64,000 nucleotides of DNA, taken from positions 62,001-126,000 of the forward strand of contig NZ_JAEHFX010000004.1 in NCBI RefSeq assembly GCF_016623615.1. Reading direction: 5' to 3'. Origin of the DNA: Adhaeribacter terrigena (lineage in GTDB: Bacteria > Bacteroidota > Bacteroidia > Cytophagales > Hymenobacteraceae). This document shows positions 1 through 8,587 of this stretch, piece after piece; position 1 is the stretch's first letter, and the number at the start of each line of letters is the position of its first letter. Below the pieces are notes generated by a model. That model had not been told where the DNA came from and searched no databases. It was given only the letters and a program-made list of their open reading frames with translations. The position numbers and the translations under genes were made by a program.

Positions 1-779
1 TACTCGCCGGTAAAAGCGGGTTTGCGTTTTTCGTTGAAAGCAGTTACGCCTTCTTTATAATCTTTGGAGTTGCCGGCAATCTTCTGGCAGTGCGCTTCGT
101 AATCGAGCATTTCGTCTAAAGAAGAATTAAAGCTTTTGTTCAGCATTTTCTTCATTAAACCAATGGCTTTGGTTGGCGCCACAGCGTAGCGCTGGGCCAG
201 TTCGTTTACAGCAGCATCTAATTCTTCCGGGGCAACAACTTTGTTAACCATGCCTAAAGCAAGTGCTTCTTCGGCTTTTACTTTGCTGCCCAGCGTGCTC
301 AGTTCAAAGGCTTTCATGGAACCTACAATGCGCGGCAAAAAGTAAGACGAACCGGAATCGAGCACCAGTCCTACGTTCACAAAAACTTCAATTAAACTGG
401 CTTCGGTAGAGGCTACAATAAGATCAGATGCTAAAGCCAGAGAGCAGCCAGCGCCGGCGGCAACCCCGTTCAGTTTGCAGATAATAGGCTTTGGTAAATT
501 GCGCATGGCCCGGATGATCGGATTGTAGCGTTTTTCCAGGCTTTCGGAAAGGTCACGTTTGTCAGCACTGGCAATGGCTTTCAGATCCTGACCGGAGCAG
601 AAGGCTTTGCCGGCGCCGGTTAAAATTACCACGCGCACATTGGCATCGCGGGTTACCTGCTTTAAAGCATCCTGCAGCTCGTAGCTTTGCTTGTCGTTAA
701 AGGCGTTGAATACATCAGGGCGGTTCAGCGTGATGGTGGCAATTCCGTTTTCGACGGTATATAAGAGGCATTCGTACAT
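1..779 (-). CDS. Enoyl-CoA hydratase/isomerase family protein (PaaG-like), runs to the window edge
   Basis: Crotonase-fold enzyme that hydrates or isomerises acyl-CoA thioesters in fatty-acid or phenylacetate breakdown. The translation starts MYECLLYTVENG and contains the crotonase core: TLNRPDVFNAF, GAGKAFCSGQDLKA (oxyanion-hole region), then LNGVAAGAGCSLALASDL and GLVLDSGSSYFLPRIVG. The DSG at the second catalytic region and the Y-NPIIRAMRNLP stretch resemble PaaG (epoxyphenylacetyl-CoA isomerase) more than plain crotonase. 259 codons are visible and family members are about 260 residues, so only the last codon or so lies off the left edge. Assignment to the paa pathway is inference; no other paa gene is in view. 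Confidence 0.85.
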   Translation of the reverse strand, partial: MYECLLYTVENGIATITLNRPDVFNAFNDKQSYELQDALKQVTRDANVRVVILTGAGKAFCSGQDLKAIASADKRDLSESLEKRYNPIIRAMRNLPKPIICKLNGVAAGAGCSLALASDLIVASTEASLIEVFVNVGLVLDSGSSYFLPRIVGSMKAFELSTLGSKVKAEEALALGMVNKVVAPEELDAAVNELAQRYAVAPTKAIGLMKKMLNKSFNSSLDEMLDYEAHCQKIAGNSKDYKEGVTAFNEKRKPAFTGE

Positions 780-847
780 GGTTTCAGATTTAAGAGTTCA
801 GCTTCAAAAATAGAAGTTTAAGCCCGGTTGCACAAATCGACTTTTGC

Positions 848-868
848 GGGCCTAAACCATAGCGTTTT
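848..868 (+). repeat. TAGCG repeat copy (short)
   Basis: Carries CCTAAACCATAGCGTTTT in the spacer between the hydratase start and the lipoprotein end; the left palindromic half is shortened. Confidence 0.7.
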
Positions 869-936
869 GCCGTAAAAAAATAACCCGGCCAGGAAAGCTC
901 CGGGCCGGGTTAAGAGAAAAAGATGAATGTTTAAGC

Positions 937-1767
937 TTAGTTGCAGTTGTATGATATAGTAGTGATATCCGGAGAAGAACCGGTATAGTTCACTGTAATT
1001 TTGGTTGGAAAACCTTCGGCATTGTATTCATAAGAATAGGTATAGATGCTTGGGGTACCTGTGCCGCTTGGATCTGTATAAACTTCTCTGGTTACATTAT
1101 GCTCCGAAATAAATTCATCGTCGAAAGCTACGCCCAGTAAAAGTTGTGGACTCTTTTTGTCGTCGAAGGTGTAATCAGCGGTGGATGCATGCTCTACTGT
1201 GCCGTCTCCGTCCCTGTCGTAATAAGACATTTCGCGGGCAGTGTTAGCAGAAGGGTAAGAGTAAGTGGAATATTCCTCAATCACTGAAAGAGAAGCGTCT
1301 CCGTAATAATTTTTTTTGATCAAGCGCTTATTGGAATCGTATTCATAAGTAATAATATCATCCAGCACTACACTTGTGCCATTATTGTAAAAACTTTCAC
1401 GTTTGGTCAGGCGGCCATCATTGTTATAGGTGTAAAGGCTATACTCTTCCATCTTGGTGCCTTCCCACTCTATGCTTTTAGAAATGTAACCGGCCGCATT
1501 GTATTCATAAGTGTCGTAATAAGTATCGAGCACGCCATTATCTTTGTAAGATTGTTTAATAAGCCGGCGCTGGCTGTCGTATTCGAAAATAGTTTCATCT
1601 CCGTCGTCTTCCATTGCATTGGTAATGCGGCACTTCTGATTAGAAGGGTTTCCCGGATTGTTTGGGTTGTTCGGGGTGGCCGTTTTGTCGTCGTCTTTGC
1701 CGCAGGAGAAAAGCACGAGGGCGCTAAGGGCAAGCGCAAGGAAGTTTTTAGTAGTAAATCTGGTCAT
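937..1767 (-). CDS. YD-repeat-like lipoprotein, paralogue 1
   Basis: 276 residues, probable outer-membrane or periplasmic lipoprotein of unknown function. A signal peptide ends in the lipobox FSCG (Cys about residue 22), followed by an Asp/Asn/Pro-rich linker. The rest is made of degenerate repeats of the type Y-(N/D)-(S/A)-x-G/R-(R/Y)-L/I, for example FEYDSQRRLIKQSY, YEYNAAGYISKS and YTYNNDGRLTKR, which resemble the YD/RHS-type beta repeats of Bacteroidota lipoproteins. It ends in NC-N. Three relatives, one of them broken, lie at 4101-6811, so this is one member of a local paralogue family that sits apart from the others. A good promoter lies just upstream. Function is unknown. Confidence 0.8.
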   Translation of the reverse strand: MTRFTTKNFLALALSALVLFSCGKDDDKTATPNNPNNPGNPSNQKCRITNAMEDDGDETIFEYDSQRRLIKQSYKDNGVLDTYYDTYEYNAAGYISKSIEWEGTKMEEYSLYTYNNDGRLTKRESFYNNGTSVVLDDIITYEYDSNKRLIKKNYYGDASLSVIEEYSTYSYPSANTAREMSYYDRDGDGTVEHASTADYTFDDKKSPQLLLGVAFDDEFISEHNVTREVYTDPSGTGTPSIYTYSYEYNAEGFPTKITVNYTGSSPDITTISYNCN

Positions 1768-1795
1768 TTGGCGTAGTTAAAATTATATCCGGTGG

Positions 1796-1826
1796 CAAAA
1801 CTACCATTCCGTAACAACTTTGCCAA
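1796..1826 (-). promoter_or_regulatory. Bacteroidota-type promoter of the 1767 lipoprotein gene
   Basis: On the minus strand TTGG at 1826-1823, then 19-20 bases, then TAGTTTTG at 1803-1796, matching the TTG / TAnnTTTG promoter of this phylum. The start codon is about 30 bases downstream. Confidence 0.6.
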
Positions 1827-1938
1827 TACCCAGAAACCGGTATTTGGCGAACGCCGGAAAATCTAAGGTAAAAGATTAACAAGGGGTTTGGGTTCGGGTT
1901 ATATGTCCGGAAGCCTGGCATTTTTTTGGGAAGATTTC

Positions 1939-2532
1939 CTAAAACTGATAACCGGCCGAGACCTGGATATTGCGGTTCCGTAAAACGGCAGCGCTGTTTT
2001 TGGTGAAGTTGTTGTTGATATTCTGCAAGCCCAGATTAAAGCGCAGCCCGATAAAAGTTTTGTCTAAGGGCCGGAATCTGAGCCCGACCAGTAAGCCGTA
2101 ATCGGTGGTCTGAAAATTATCGGTAATGTCTTTTTTATCCTGTCCCATTTTTGCCGTAGCCATGAACAGCAAGGCCCCGTAACCACCTCCCTGGAAAGTG
2201 ACTTTGCCGTGGTACAGGTTCAGGAAAACCGGAACGCTCAGGTAATTTAAGCTGAAATCGAGGTTGCTGGCTGTTACGCCCTGTTTCGAAAACATTACTT
2301 CGCCACCGTAGCCAAAGGCTTCGCGGGGCCGTATTTCGCCAAAAAAACCGCCATGCAGGCCCAGGAAAGCGCTGGAATTAGCCAGGTTAGAAACAGAAGC
2401 CACGTTTACGCCGCCTTTTACGCCTGCTTTTTGCACAGGAACCCAGGTTTCTGCTATCGCTTTTGAAGTTTGCGCAATTGTATGTTGCAGGCTGAAAGAC
2501 GCCAGGAAAAGGAGGGTGAAAAGTGCTTTCAC
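1939..2532 (-). CDS. PorT-like outer-membrane beta-barrel protein, paralogue 1
   Basis: Small outer-membrane barrel protein, about 197 residues. I place the start at the GTG at 2532 because translation from there gives a signal peptide (MKALFTLLFLASFSLQ) that matches the MKALF starts of the two paralogues just downstream. Reading on to an ATG at 2637 would add 35 residues that put a hydrophilic stretch before the signal peptide. The mature part has GVKGGVNVASVSNLAN and the barrel strands GGYGALLF and GLLVGLRFRP typical of OMP_b-brl_2/PorT-family proteins, and it ends in an aromatic residue (AGYQF). First of three paralogues in tandem (1939-3980). Biological role unknown. Confidence 0.75.
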   Translation of the reverse strand: MKALFTLLFLASFSLQHTIAQTSKAIAETWVPVQKAGVKGGVNVASVSNLANSSAFLGLHGGFFGEIRPREAFGYGGEVMFSKQGVTASNLDFSLNYLSVPVFLNLYHGKVTFQGGGYGALLFMATAKMGQDKKDITDNFQTTDYGLLVGLRFRPLDKTFIGLRFNLGLQNINNNFTKNSAAVLRNRNIQVSAGYQF

Positions 2533-2644
2533 GGGAAGAAGAGTTTTATTTGGATTCTGCTGCAAAGACGTGTTAAAACGTTTAAACGCTGCTTCGGAAA
2601 TCAGATTATTTGAAAAAAGCCGAAAGCACTTGAACAATTTTTCA

Positions 2645-2664
2645 GCTTTTCAGCATAGCGTTTT
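2645..2664 (+). repeat. TAGCG repeat copy overlapping the stop of the next gene
   Basis: CTTTTCAGCATAGCGTTTT; its last bases form part of the TAA stop (2663-2665) of the barrel pseudogene that reads leftward. Confidence 0.75.
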
Positions 2665-3292
2665 AAAAAGTATAGCCGGCTGTAACCTGCAAAGTGCTGT
2701 TCCGAAGTCTTTCACGGGTATCGGGGACGCTTTTATTTAAATTTTGCAGGCCCTGGTAATACCGTAAGCCGCAAACGGTATTGCCCCAGAAGTGATAAGC
2801 CAGCCCCAGGCATAAACCGCTTTCATACGGGGCAAAATGTTCGGTAATGTCTTCGGTTATTTTACCGTTCCGGGCCTTTGCTTTTAAAAGTACCGCGCCG
2901 TAAGCGCCGGCCTATACCATAAAGTTATTGTCGTGCAGGCTGATCAATAGCGGGAGGGCGAGGTAGTTCAAACCGTATTCAATATCCTTAAGGGCGCTGC
3001 TTATGCCATTACCATAATCAGTATGCTGCAGGGTTGCGCCGTGCTGCGAATAATTCAGTTCGGCCGCAATTCCCCAGGAGCTGCTGAAGCGGTATTCGCC
3101 GGTAAAACCTGCCAGGAGGCCGATTTTAATATCGCGGTTGAAATTGTTTAGAGAAGAGATGTTAACCCCGCATTTTACGCCGGCCGTAGAAAATGCCTTG
3201 AATTTTGGAGCTTGGAGCGAATCTGTTGCCTGCGAAAAAGCAGAGGTTCCGCTAAAAAACGCTATGCAAATAAGACTGAAAAGTGCTTTCAA
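2663..3292 (-). pseudogene. PorT-like beta-barrel gene with a nonsense codon, paralogue 2
   Basis: Starts MKALFSLICIAFFSGTSAFSQ and reads as a barrel protein for 126 codons, then meets TAG at 2914-2912. Without any frame change the reading resumes as AGAYGAVLLKAKARNGKITE and continues to GLRYYQGLQNLNKS and the C-terminal VTAGYTF, then a TAA at 2665-2663. The paralogue at 3420-3980 has Q at the same place (LQAGAYAAPLL), so a single CAG to TAG change explains the break. The total of 209 residues is normal for the family. Either a young pseudogene, a read-through case or a sequencing error; the first seems most likely because two intact relatives flank it. Confidence 0.8.
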
Positions 3293-3379
3293 AAAGAGGT
3301 AGTTTAAAAGAAATTTATGAACAAAACAGAAACCTCATCCGGCATGTAAAGTTAATAAAAACCGAAAATATTTTGCAGT

Positions 3380-3405
3380 TTTTCCGGCTTCTAGCATAGC
3401 GTTTT
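3380..3405 (+). repeat. TAGCG repeat copy
   Basis: TTTTCCGGCTTCTAGC followed by ATAGCGTTTT, just downstream of the barrel gene ending at 3420. Confidence 0.7.
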
Positions 3406-3419
3406 GTGTGCTTCGGGCG

Positions 3420-3980
3420 TTACAGGTTTAAGCGCAACGATAATTCGAGTTTGTGGTTAACCACTTTACTGCCGGAGCCCGCTACGTTTTGCAAACCCTG
3501 GTAATAGCGTAACCCGACCCCTACGGTTCCTAAAGCCCTTTTCACGCCAACGGCCAAGCCCAGATCCATGTTGTTGATGTTGCCGGTGCTATTATAATAA
3601 CCATCCTGCGCGTTTTGAGCGCTGAGTAAAGGGGCTGCGTAGGCGCCGGCTTGCAAGGCCACTTCACTCACGTACAGATTGAATAGCACCGGAAAAACGA
3701 TGTAATCCATTTTAATGGGCGTACCCTGAAACGTTCCGCCTTGTCTGGCATAATTGAGCTCCACGCTAAAGCCGTATTTTTTGCTGAAAGGCATATCGGT
3801 GAAAAAGCCGGCGTGGTAACCCAGGTACAGATCGTTGCCCGAAATGCTGGAAAGGTTACCGCCCGCCCGAAAGCCGAAGATCTGTTTAGTTGGTTCTTCG
3901 GCAGTTGGTTCAGGGCTTTGCGCGAAGGCGATAGCGCCCACATAAAACGTCAGGAAAAGGAAGGTGAAAAGTGCTTTCAA
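3420..3980 (-). CDS. PorT-like outer-membrane beta-barrel protein, paralogue 3
   Basis: 186 residues, complete. Signal peptide MKALFTFLFLTFYVGAIAFAQ, then the conserved barrel entry FGFRAGGNLSSISGND, central strands LQAGAYAAPLLSAQ, and near the end VGVGLRYYQGLQN and LELSLRLNL. It supplies the residue (Q before AGAYAA) that identifies the nonsense change in paralogue 2. The shared MKALF start and the same upstream arrangement show tandem duplication. Located in the outer membrane by family; function unknown. Confidence 0.8.
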   Translation of the reverse strand: MKALFTFLFLTFYVGAIAFAQSPEPTAEEPTKQIFGFRAGGNLSSISGNDLYLGYHAGFFTDMPFSKKYGFSVELNYARQGGTFQGTPIKMDYIVFPVLFNLYVSEVALQAGAYAAPLLSAQNAQDGYYNSTGNINNMDLGLAVGVKRALGTVGVGLRYYQGLQNVAGSGSKVVNHKLELSLRLNL

Positions 3981-4005
3981 AAATGTAAGATCTGGTTTAT
4001 AACAA

Positions 4006-4041
4006 AAATCCCGGCGAAGGTAGAGAACCTGTCCGGGATTT
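4006..4041 (-). terminator. Terminator hairpin, copy 1 of a duplicated set
   Basis: Perfect 9-bp stem AAATCCCGG / CCGGGATTT around an 18-base loop, with A/T-rich sequence (TTTTTG on the minus strand) after it. It lies between the lipoprotein pseudogene and barrel paralogue 3. Confidence 0.7.
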
Positions 4042-4073
4042 ACAATTTATGTTGTGTAATTTGCTGACAGTAG

Positions 4074-4102
4074 TTTTTCAGGCTTTAAGGATAGCGTTTT
4101 TT
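4074..4102 (+). repeat. TAGCG repeat copy touching the stop codon
   Basis: TTTTTCAGGCTTTAAGG followed by ATAGCGTTTTTT; the stop codon of the leftward gene begins at its right edge. Confidence 0.8.
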
Positions 4103-4936
4103 ACTGGCAGTTGTAGGTCCAGTAATAATAGGAAGGGAAATTATTCCCTTGACTGACAAAAGTTACTTTCACCGGGAAATCATCTTCATTATATTCATAG
4201 GAATATGTGTAATTATATTTTCTGCCGGTATTATGATTGGTTTCATAATGAGCGATTACATTATTCTTTGAAAGTGACGTTATCCCCTGATAGAAATTTA
4301 GTAGCATATAAGGATTTTTCTTATTGTCAAATTGCTTTACAGTAGTACTGATAAGTCGCATATTACCAGTCATATCACAAGAATACACTTCTTCTTTAAT
4401 CTGACCAGCTGCCGGATAGGAGTACTGGGTAACACTACAAGCAACAGGGTGGTTTGGCCCTAATAAGCTTTTCTTTACAAGTTGCTTTGCAGTATTATAT
4501 TCATATAACCAATATGAATGGTTAACTACCGTGCCGTTGGCAGATAGTGTGAATTCATTAATAATTTCGGGCAATTTATCAGTATTATAAGTATATGTAT
4601 TTAACCTGGTTTGAACATTATCAAGATCATAACTTCTAAATTCAGAAATATTCCCATCAGAATTATAACTTAACTTTTGATAGTAGCCTTGAATAGGAGA
4701 ACCCGGATTAATGGAACATTGTAATTTATGCGAATGATTTTTCCGGTAGAGTCACTAACATACGTATTATAAAAGCCTCCACCCTGATTTTGCCCGGTTA
4801 ACTGGCATGTTCTCCTTACCGGATTTTGCACTTGCTCAGGTTCCGGATCTTCTTTTTTGCTTTCTTTCCCACAACTAACAGCCAGCAAAACTGCCAAACT
4901 CAACAGTACGGTATTCAGTTTTTTTAGAAAATCCAT
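4101..4936 (-). pseudogene. YD-repeat-like lipoprotein gene with a frameshift, paralogue 2
   Basis: The first part encodes MDFLKKLNTVLLSLAV, the lipobox VSCG and repeats down to KIIRINYNVPL, then runs out of frame into RVLLFKATIKS and a stop at 4670. In another frame the text resumes as NPGSPIQGYYQKLSYNSDGN and continues without interruption to TYNCQ at 4101. Alignment with the intact neighbour (KISRINYLLPAPNTS) places a one-base loss, probably one A, at about 4706-4713. Joined, the two parts give a full-length protein of about 278 residues. A later in-frame ATG at 4574 could still make the C-terminal half, but it would lack a signal peptide. Confidence 0.8.
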
Positions 4937-4944
4937 AGCGTTTC
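4926..4944 (+). repeat. TAGCG repeat half-copy containing a start codon
   Basis: The bases CCATAGCGTTT include, on the minus strand, the ATG at 4936-4934 of the lipoprotein pseudogene. Confidence 0.65.
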
Positions 4945-4973
4945 ATTTTAAGGTTAAAGGAAATAACAACAAA

Positions 4974-5009
4974 AAATCCCGGTTAAGCTACTAAACTCAG
5001 CCGGGATTT
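4974..5009 (-). terminator. Terminator hairpin, copy 2
   Basis: AAATCCCGG / CCGGGATTT, the same 9-bp stem as the copy at 4006, between lipoprotein paralogues 3 and 2. Confidence 0.7.
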
Positions 5010-5050
5010 GCAAAATTTGTTATAAGAAAAAAGCCGAAAGAACTTCGCGG

Positions 5051-5077
5051 TTTTTTCATGCTTTAAGGATAGCGTTT
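5051..5077 (+). repeat. TAGCG repeat copy touching the stop codon
   Basis: TTTTTTCATGCTTTAAGG then ATAGCGTTT, ending exactly at the TAG stop of the gene at 5078. Confidence 0.8.
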
Positions 5078-5878
5078 CTATTGGCAGTCGTAGGTCCAGG
5101 TGTTAGTTGAGCCTGAACTTCTATTTTCCACAGTAGTCTGTTGAACCGGATAGCCTTGGGAGTTATAGACGTAAGTAAATGCTACTTCCGACATGGTGCC
5201 GGTTCTGTATTCAAAATTCTTTTTAAGTACATTATTAGCCGAAACCAGTCTTGGATAATAGTAATAACCTAATGCTAAATACGGATGTTTATTATTGTCA
5301 TACTGGGTTGTAACGGTTTGAGCTAAATAGAAACTGCCGGAGGCATCTCTTTGGTATTGCTTTTCCACAACCAGGTTTGGGCTTGAGTAGGAATACACCT
5401 TGTAGAAATTAAGTACTGTATCCGGAACAGAAAAGTAATTGATTTTTATAACCTGCTTGGACGCATTATATTTATATTCACGAAACCCATTAACAACCGG
5501 ATCGCCATTCATTACCAGATAATTTTTTATTTTATCCGGCAAATTATCGGCATTATAGGAATATAAATTACCGCTTTCGTATTCATTTTTATCTTTGATT
5601 GTTTTTTCTTCCGCAATATTCCCTGCAGTATTATAGGATATTTCAACATGATAGCTGGTATTGGGTGCAGGTAGCAAATAATTGATCCGGGAAATTTTGC
5701 CGTCGCTGTTATAAACAAACGTATTCTTTGAACCATTTGCATTCACCTGTTCTATTACACGACAGTTTTTTTGTGGTAAGGTTTCAGGTGTTGGATCTTC
5801 TTTTTTCTTTTCATCGCCACCACAACCAAAAGCCAGCAAAACCGCCAAACCTAAAATCAACCCATTTACTTTTTTCAT
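5078..5878 (-). CDS. YD-repeat-like lipoprotein, paralogue 3
   Basis: 266 residues, complete. Lipobox LLAFGCGG (Cys about residue 19), a Lys/Asp/Pro-rich linker, then repeats such as FVYNSDGKISRINY, ISYNTAGNIAEEK and YSYNADNLPDKIKNY, ending WTYDCQ. The start differs from its sisters: they begin MDFLKK at an ATG inside a TAGCG repeat, while here that ATGG has become ATAG and the gene starts a few codons later as MKKVNG. The conserved length and C-terminal Y-(D/N)-C-Q show it is functional. Role unknown. Confidence 0.8.
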   Translation of the reverse strand: MKKVNGLILGLAVLLAFGCGGDEKKKEDPTPETLPQKNCRVIEQVNANGSKNTFVYNSDGKISRINYLLPAPNTSYHVEISYNTAGNIAEEKTIKDKNEYESGNLYSYNADNLPDKIKNYLVMNGDPVVNGFREYKYNASKQVIKINYFSVPDTVLNFYKVYSYSSPNLVVEKQYQRDASGSFYLAQTVTTQYDNNKHPYLALGYYYYPRLVSANNVLKKNFEYRTGTMSEVAFTYVYNSQGYPVQQTTVENRSSGSTNTWTYDCQ

Positions 5879-5903
5879 CGAAATCTATAACGTTTTATAA
5901 CAA

Positions 5904-5939
5904 AAATCCCGGACAAGCTACAAAACCTGACTGGGATTT
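5904..5939 (-). terminator. Terminator hairpin, copy 3
   Basis: AAATCCCGG / CTGGGATTT with one imperfect pair, between lipoprotein paralogues 4 and 3. Confidence 0.65.
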
Positions 5940-5971
5940 ACAATTTATGTTGTGTAAAAAGCTAAAAGCAG

Positions 5972-5998
5972 TTTTTCCGGCTTAAAAGATAGCGTTTT
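5972..5998 (+). repeat. TAGCG repeat copy touching the stop codon
   Basis: TTTTTCCGGCTTAAAAG then ATAGCGTTTT, directly before the stop of the gene at 5999. Confidence 0.8.
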
Positions 5999-6811
5999 CT
6001 ATTGGCAGTCATATTCATACTTAAAAACACTAACTCCTTGTCCTGTGTTGTATATGCTTTCAATAGGGTAACCAGATGCATTATAAGTATGAGTCATGGT
6101 ATTAATACTTGCAGAAGTAACCACACCTGCAGAGTATTCTGTTCTGGCAATAGAAACTACGTTATGATTTAATACATCACCAAAAATTCCATTATAGTTA
6201 TAATTAGGTCTTTTTTGATTATCATAGGTAGTTTCATTTTCAGAACTTAAATCCCAGGAATTAGTTTGTGTATTATAAATAAATCCGGTGATTCTGACTT
6301 TATTACCTGTCAGATAAGTATAATTACTCTTAGTATCATAGGCATTCACCTGACCAAAAGTCTGTGTTGAATCTCGGATACGCCTTTTTTGAGAATCATA
6401 AACAATATTCAAAATATTTGAAATAGAAAAAGAGTCAGTAGGATTTAAGCGATACTTGCTAATAACTTTAGTCACTAGCGAATCGGCATTATATTTAAAT
6501 GTATTAATGGCACTTGTATCAGTTCCTGATCTTAAAATGATATGTCGTGAAACTTTACCTAAATTATTGTACTCATAAGTTTCTGTTAAGCTTCCGGCAA
6601 CATATGTAGCAACCAAATGTCCCTGACTATTATAGGTATGGTTGAATTCTGTACTGCCATTATAAGTCATTTTTTTCACTCTGCAACTTTTAAAAATTTG
6701 TTCGTCAGGATTTTGGGTATTATCAGGTTCCGGCTCATCGCCACCACAACCAAAAGCCAATAAAACCACCAGCCCTAAAACCGAAGCATTTACTTTTTTC
6801 AAAAAATCCAT
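5999..6811 (-). CDS. YD-repeat-like lipoprotein, paralogue 4
   Basis: 270 residues, complete. Starts MDFLKKVNASVLGLVV, lipobox LLAFGCGG, then HTYNSQGHLVATY, YEYNNLGKVSRH, FKYNADSLVTKV and similar repeats, ending YEYDCQ. First gene of the lipoprotein series, immediately after the asnS terminator. Its ATG (6811-6809) lies inside a half-copy of the TAGCG repeat, which therefore makes up its 5' leader and first codons. No enzymatic motif; function unknown. Confidence 0.8.
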   Translation of the reverse strand: MDFLKKVNASVLGLVVLLAFGCGGDEPEPDNTQNPDEQIFKSCRVKKMTYNGSTEFNHTYNSQGHLVATYVAGSLTETYEYNNLGKVSRHIILRSGTDTSAINTFKYNADSLVTKVISKYRLNPTDSFSISNILNIVYDSQKRRIRDSTQTFGQVNAYDTKSNYTYLTGNKVRITGFIYNTQTNSWDLSSENETTYDNQKRPNYNYNGIFGDVLNHNVVSIARTEYSAGVVTSASINTMTHTYNASGYPIESIYNTGQGVSVFKYEYDCQ

Positions 6812-6819
6812 AGCGTTTT
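6801..6819 (+). repeat. TAGCG repeat half-copy containing a start codon
   Basis: ATCCATAGCGTTTTAAAA; the complementary strand reads CTATGGAT, whose ATG starts lipoprotein paralogue 4. Confidence 0.65.
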
Positions 6820-6826
6820 AAAACAA

Positions 6827-6862
6827 AAATCCCGACCAAGCTACAAAACCTGACCGGGATTT
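6827..6862 (-). terminator. Terminator hairpin after asnS, copy 4
   Basis: AAATCCCG / CGGGATTT stem with the same loop text as the copies at 4006, 4974 and 5904. It separates asnS from the lipoprotein genes. Confidence 0.7.
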
Positions 6863-6916
6863 ACAATTTATGTTGTGAAAAAAAAATCTAGAGTCTAATA
6901 TCTAACGTCTGAAAAA

Positions 6917-8311
<1,395 letters not shown>

Positions 8312-8318
8312 ATCTCGT

Positions 8319-8490
8319 CTAAATTAGAAATTCAAAATTAGAAATTAGAAATTCAGAAAGAAAATCAATCCGGGCAATATTTGTGAAGTTGCCAATAATA
8401 AAAGTAAAGCTTGTTCCGGAAACCTTTCCCGGCTTTGAATTTTAAACCTGAACGCGCATTTTTAATTTCTAATTTTTAATTTCTGATTAG
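8319..8490. repeat. AT-rich inverted spacer repeat between asnS and rpoN
   Basis: Multiple TTAGAAATT / AAATTAGAAATT units at 8319-8353 are repeated in inverse orientation (TTTCTAATTTTTAATTTC) at 8460-8487. The same units in the same inverted arrangement recur at 23061-23142. A possible -7 box TAATTTTG for asnS (minus strand, 8340-8333) lies within it. Confidence 0.55.
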
Positions 8491-8547
8491 TTGCGCCCTG
8501 CGCAATCTATTATTTAACCTTTTATTTCAAACAAGAGTAAAAAAAGC

Positions 8548-8555
8548 TAAATTTG
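8548..8555 (+). promoter_or_regulatory. -7 box upstream of rpoN
   Basis: TAAATTTG matches TAnnTTTG, 33 bases before the rpoN ATG. A clear -33 TTG was not seen. Confidence 0.45.
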
Positions 8556-8587
8556 AACAGCTAAGCCGCTTTTCTGGCCCAATAATT

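Noticed and set aside
2533-2637. N-terminal extension of the first barrel gene to an ATG at 2637
   Set aside because: Places a hydrophilic 35-residue stretch before the signal peptide; GTG 2532 aligns with both paralogues.
4074-6002. Regular repeat spacing suggesting a CRISPR array
   Set aside because: Repeats are about 0.9 kb apart with genes between; nowhere are there short, evenly spaced repeats with unique spacers.
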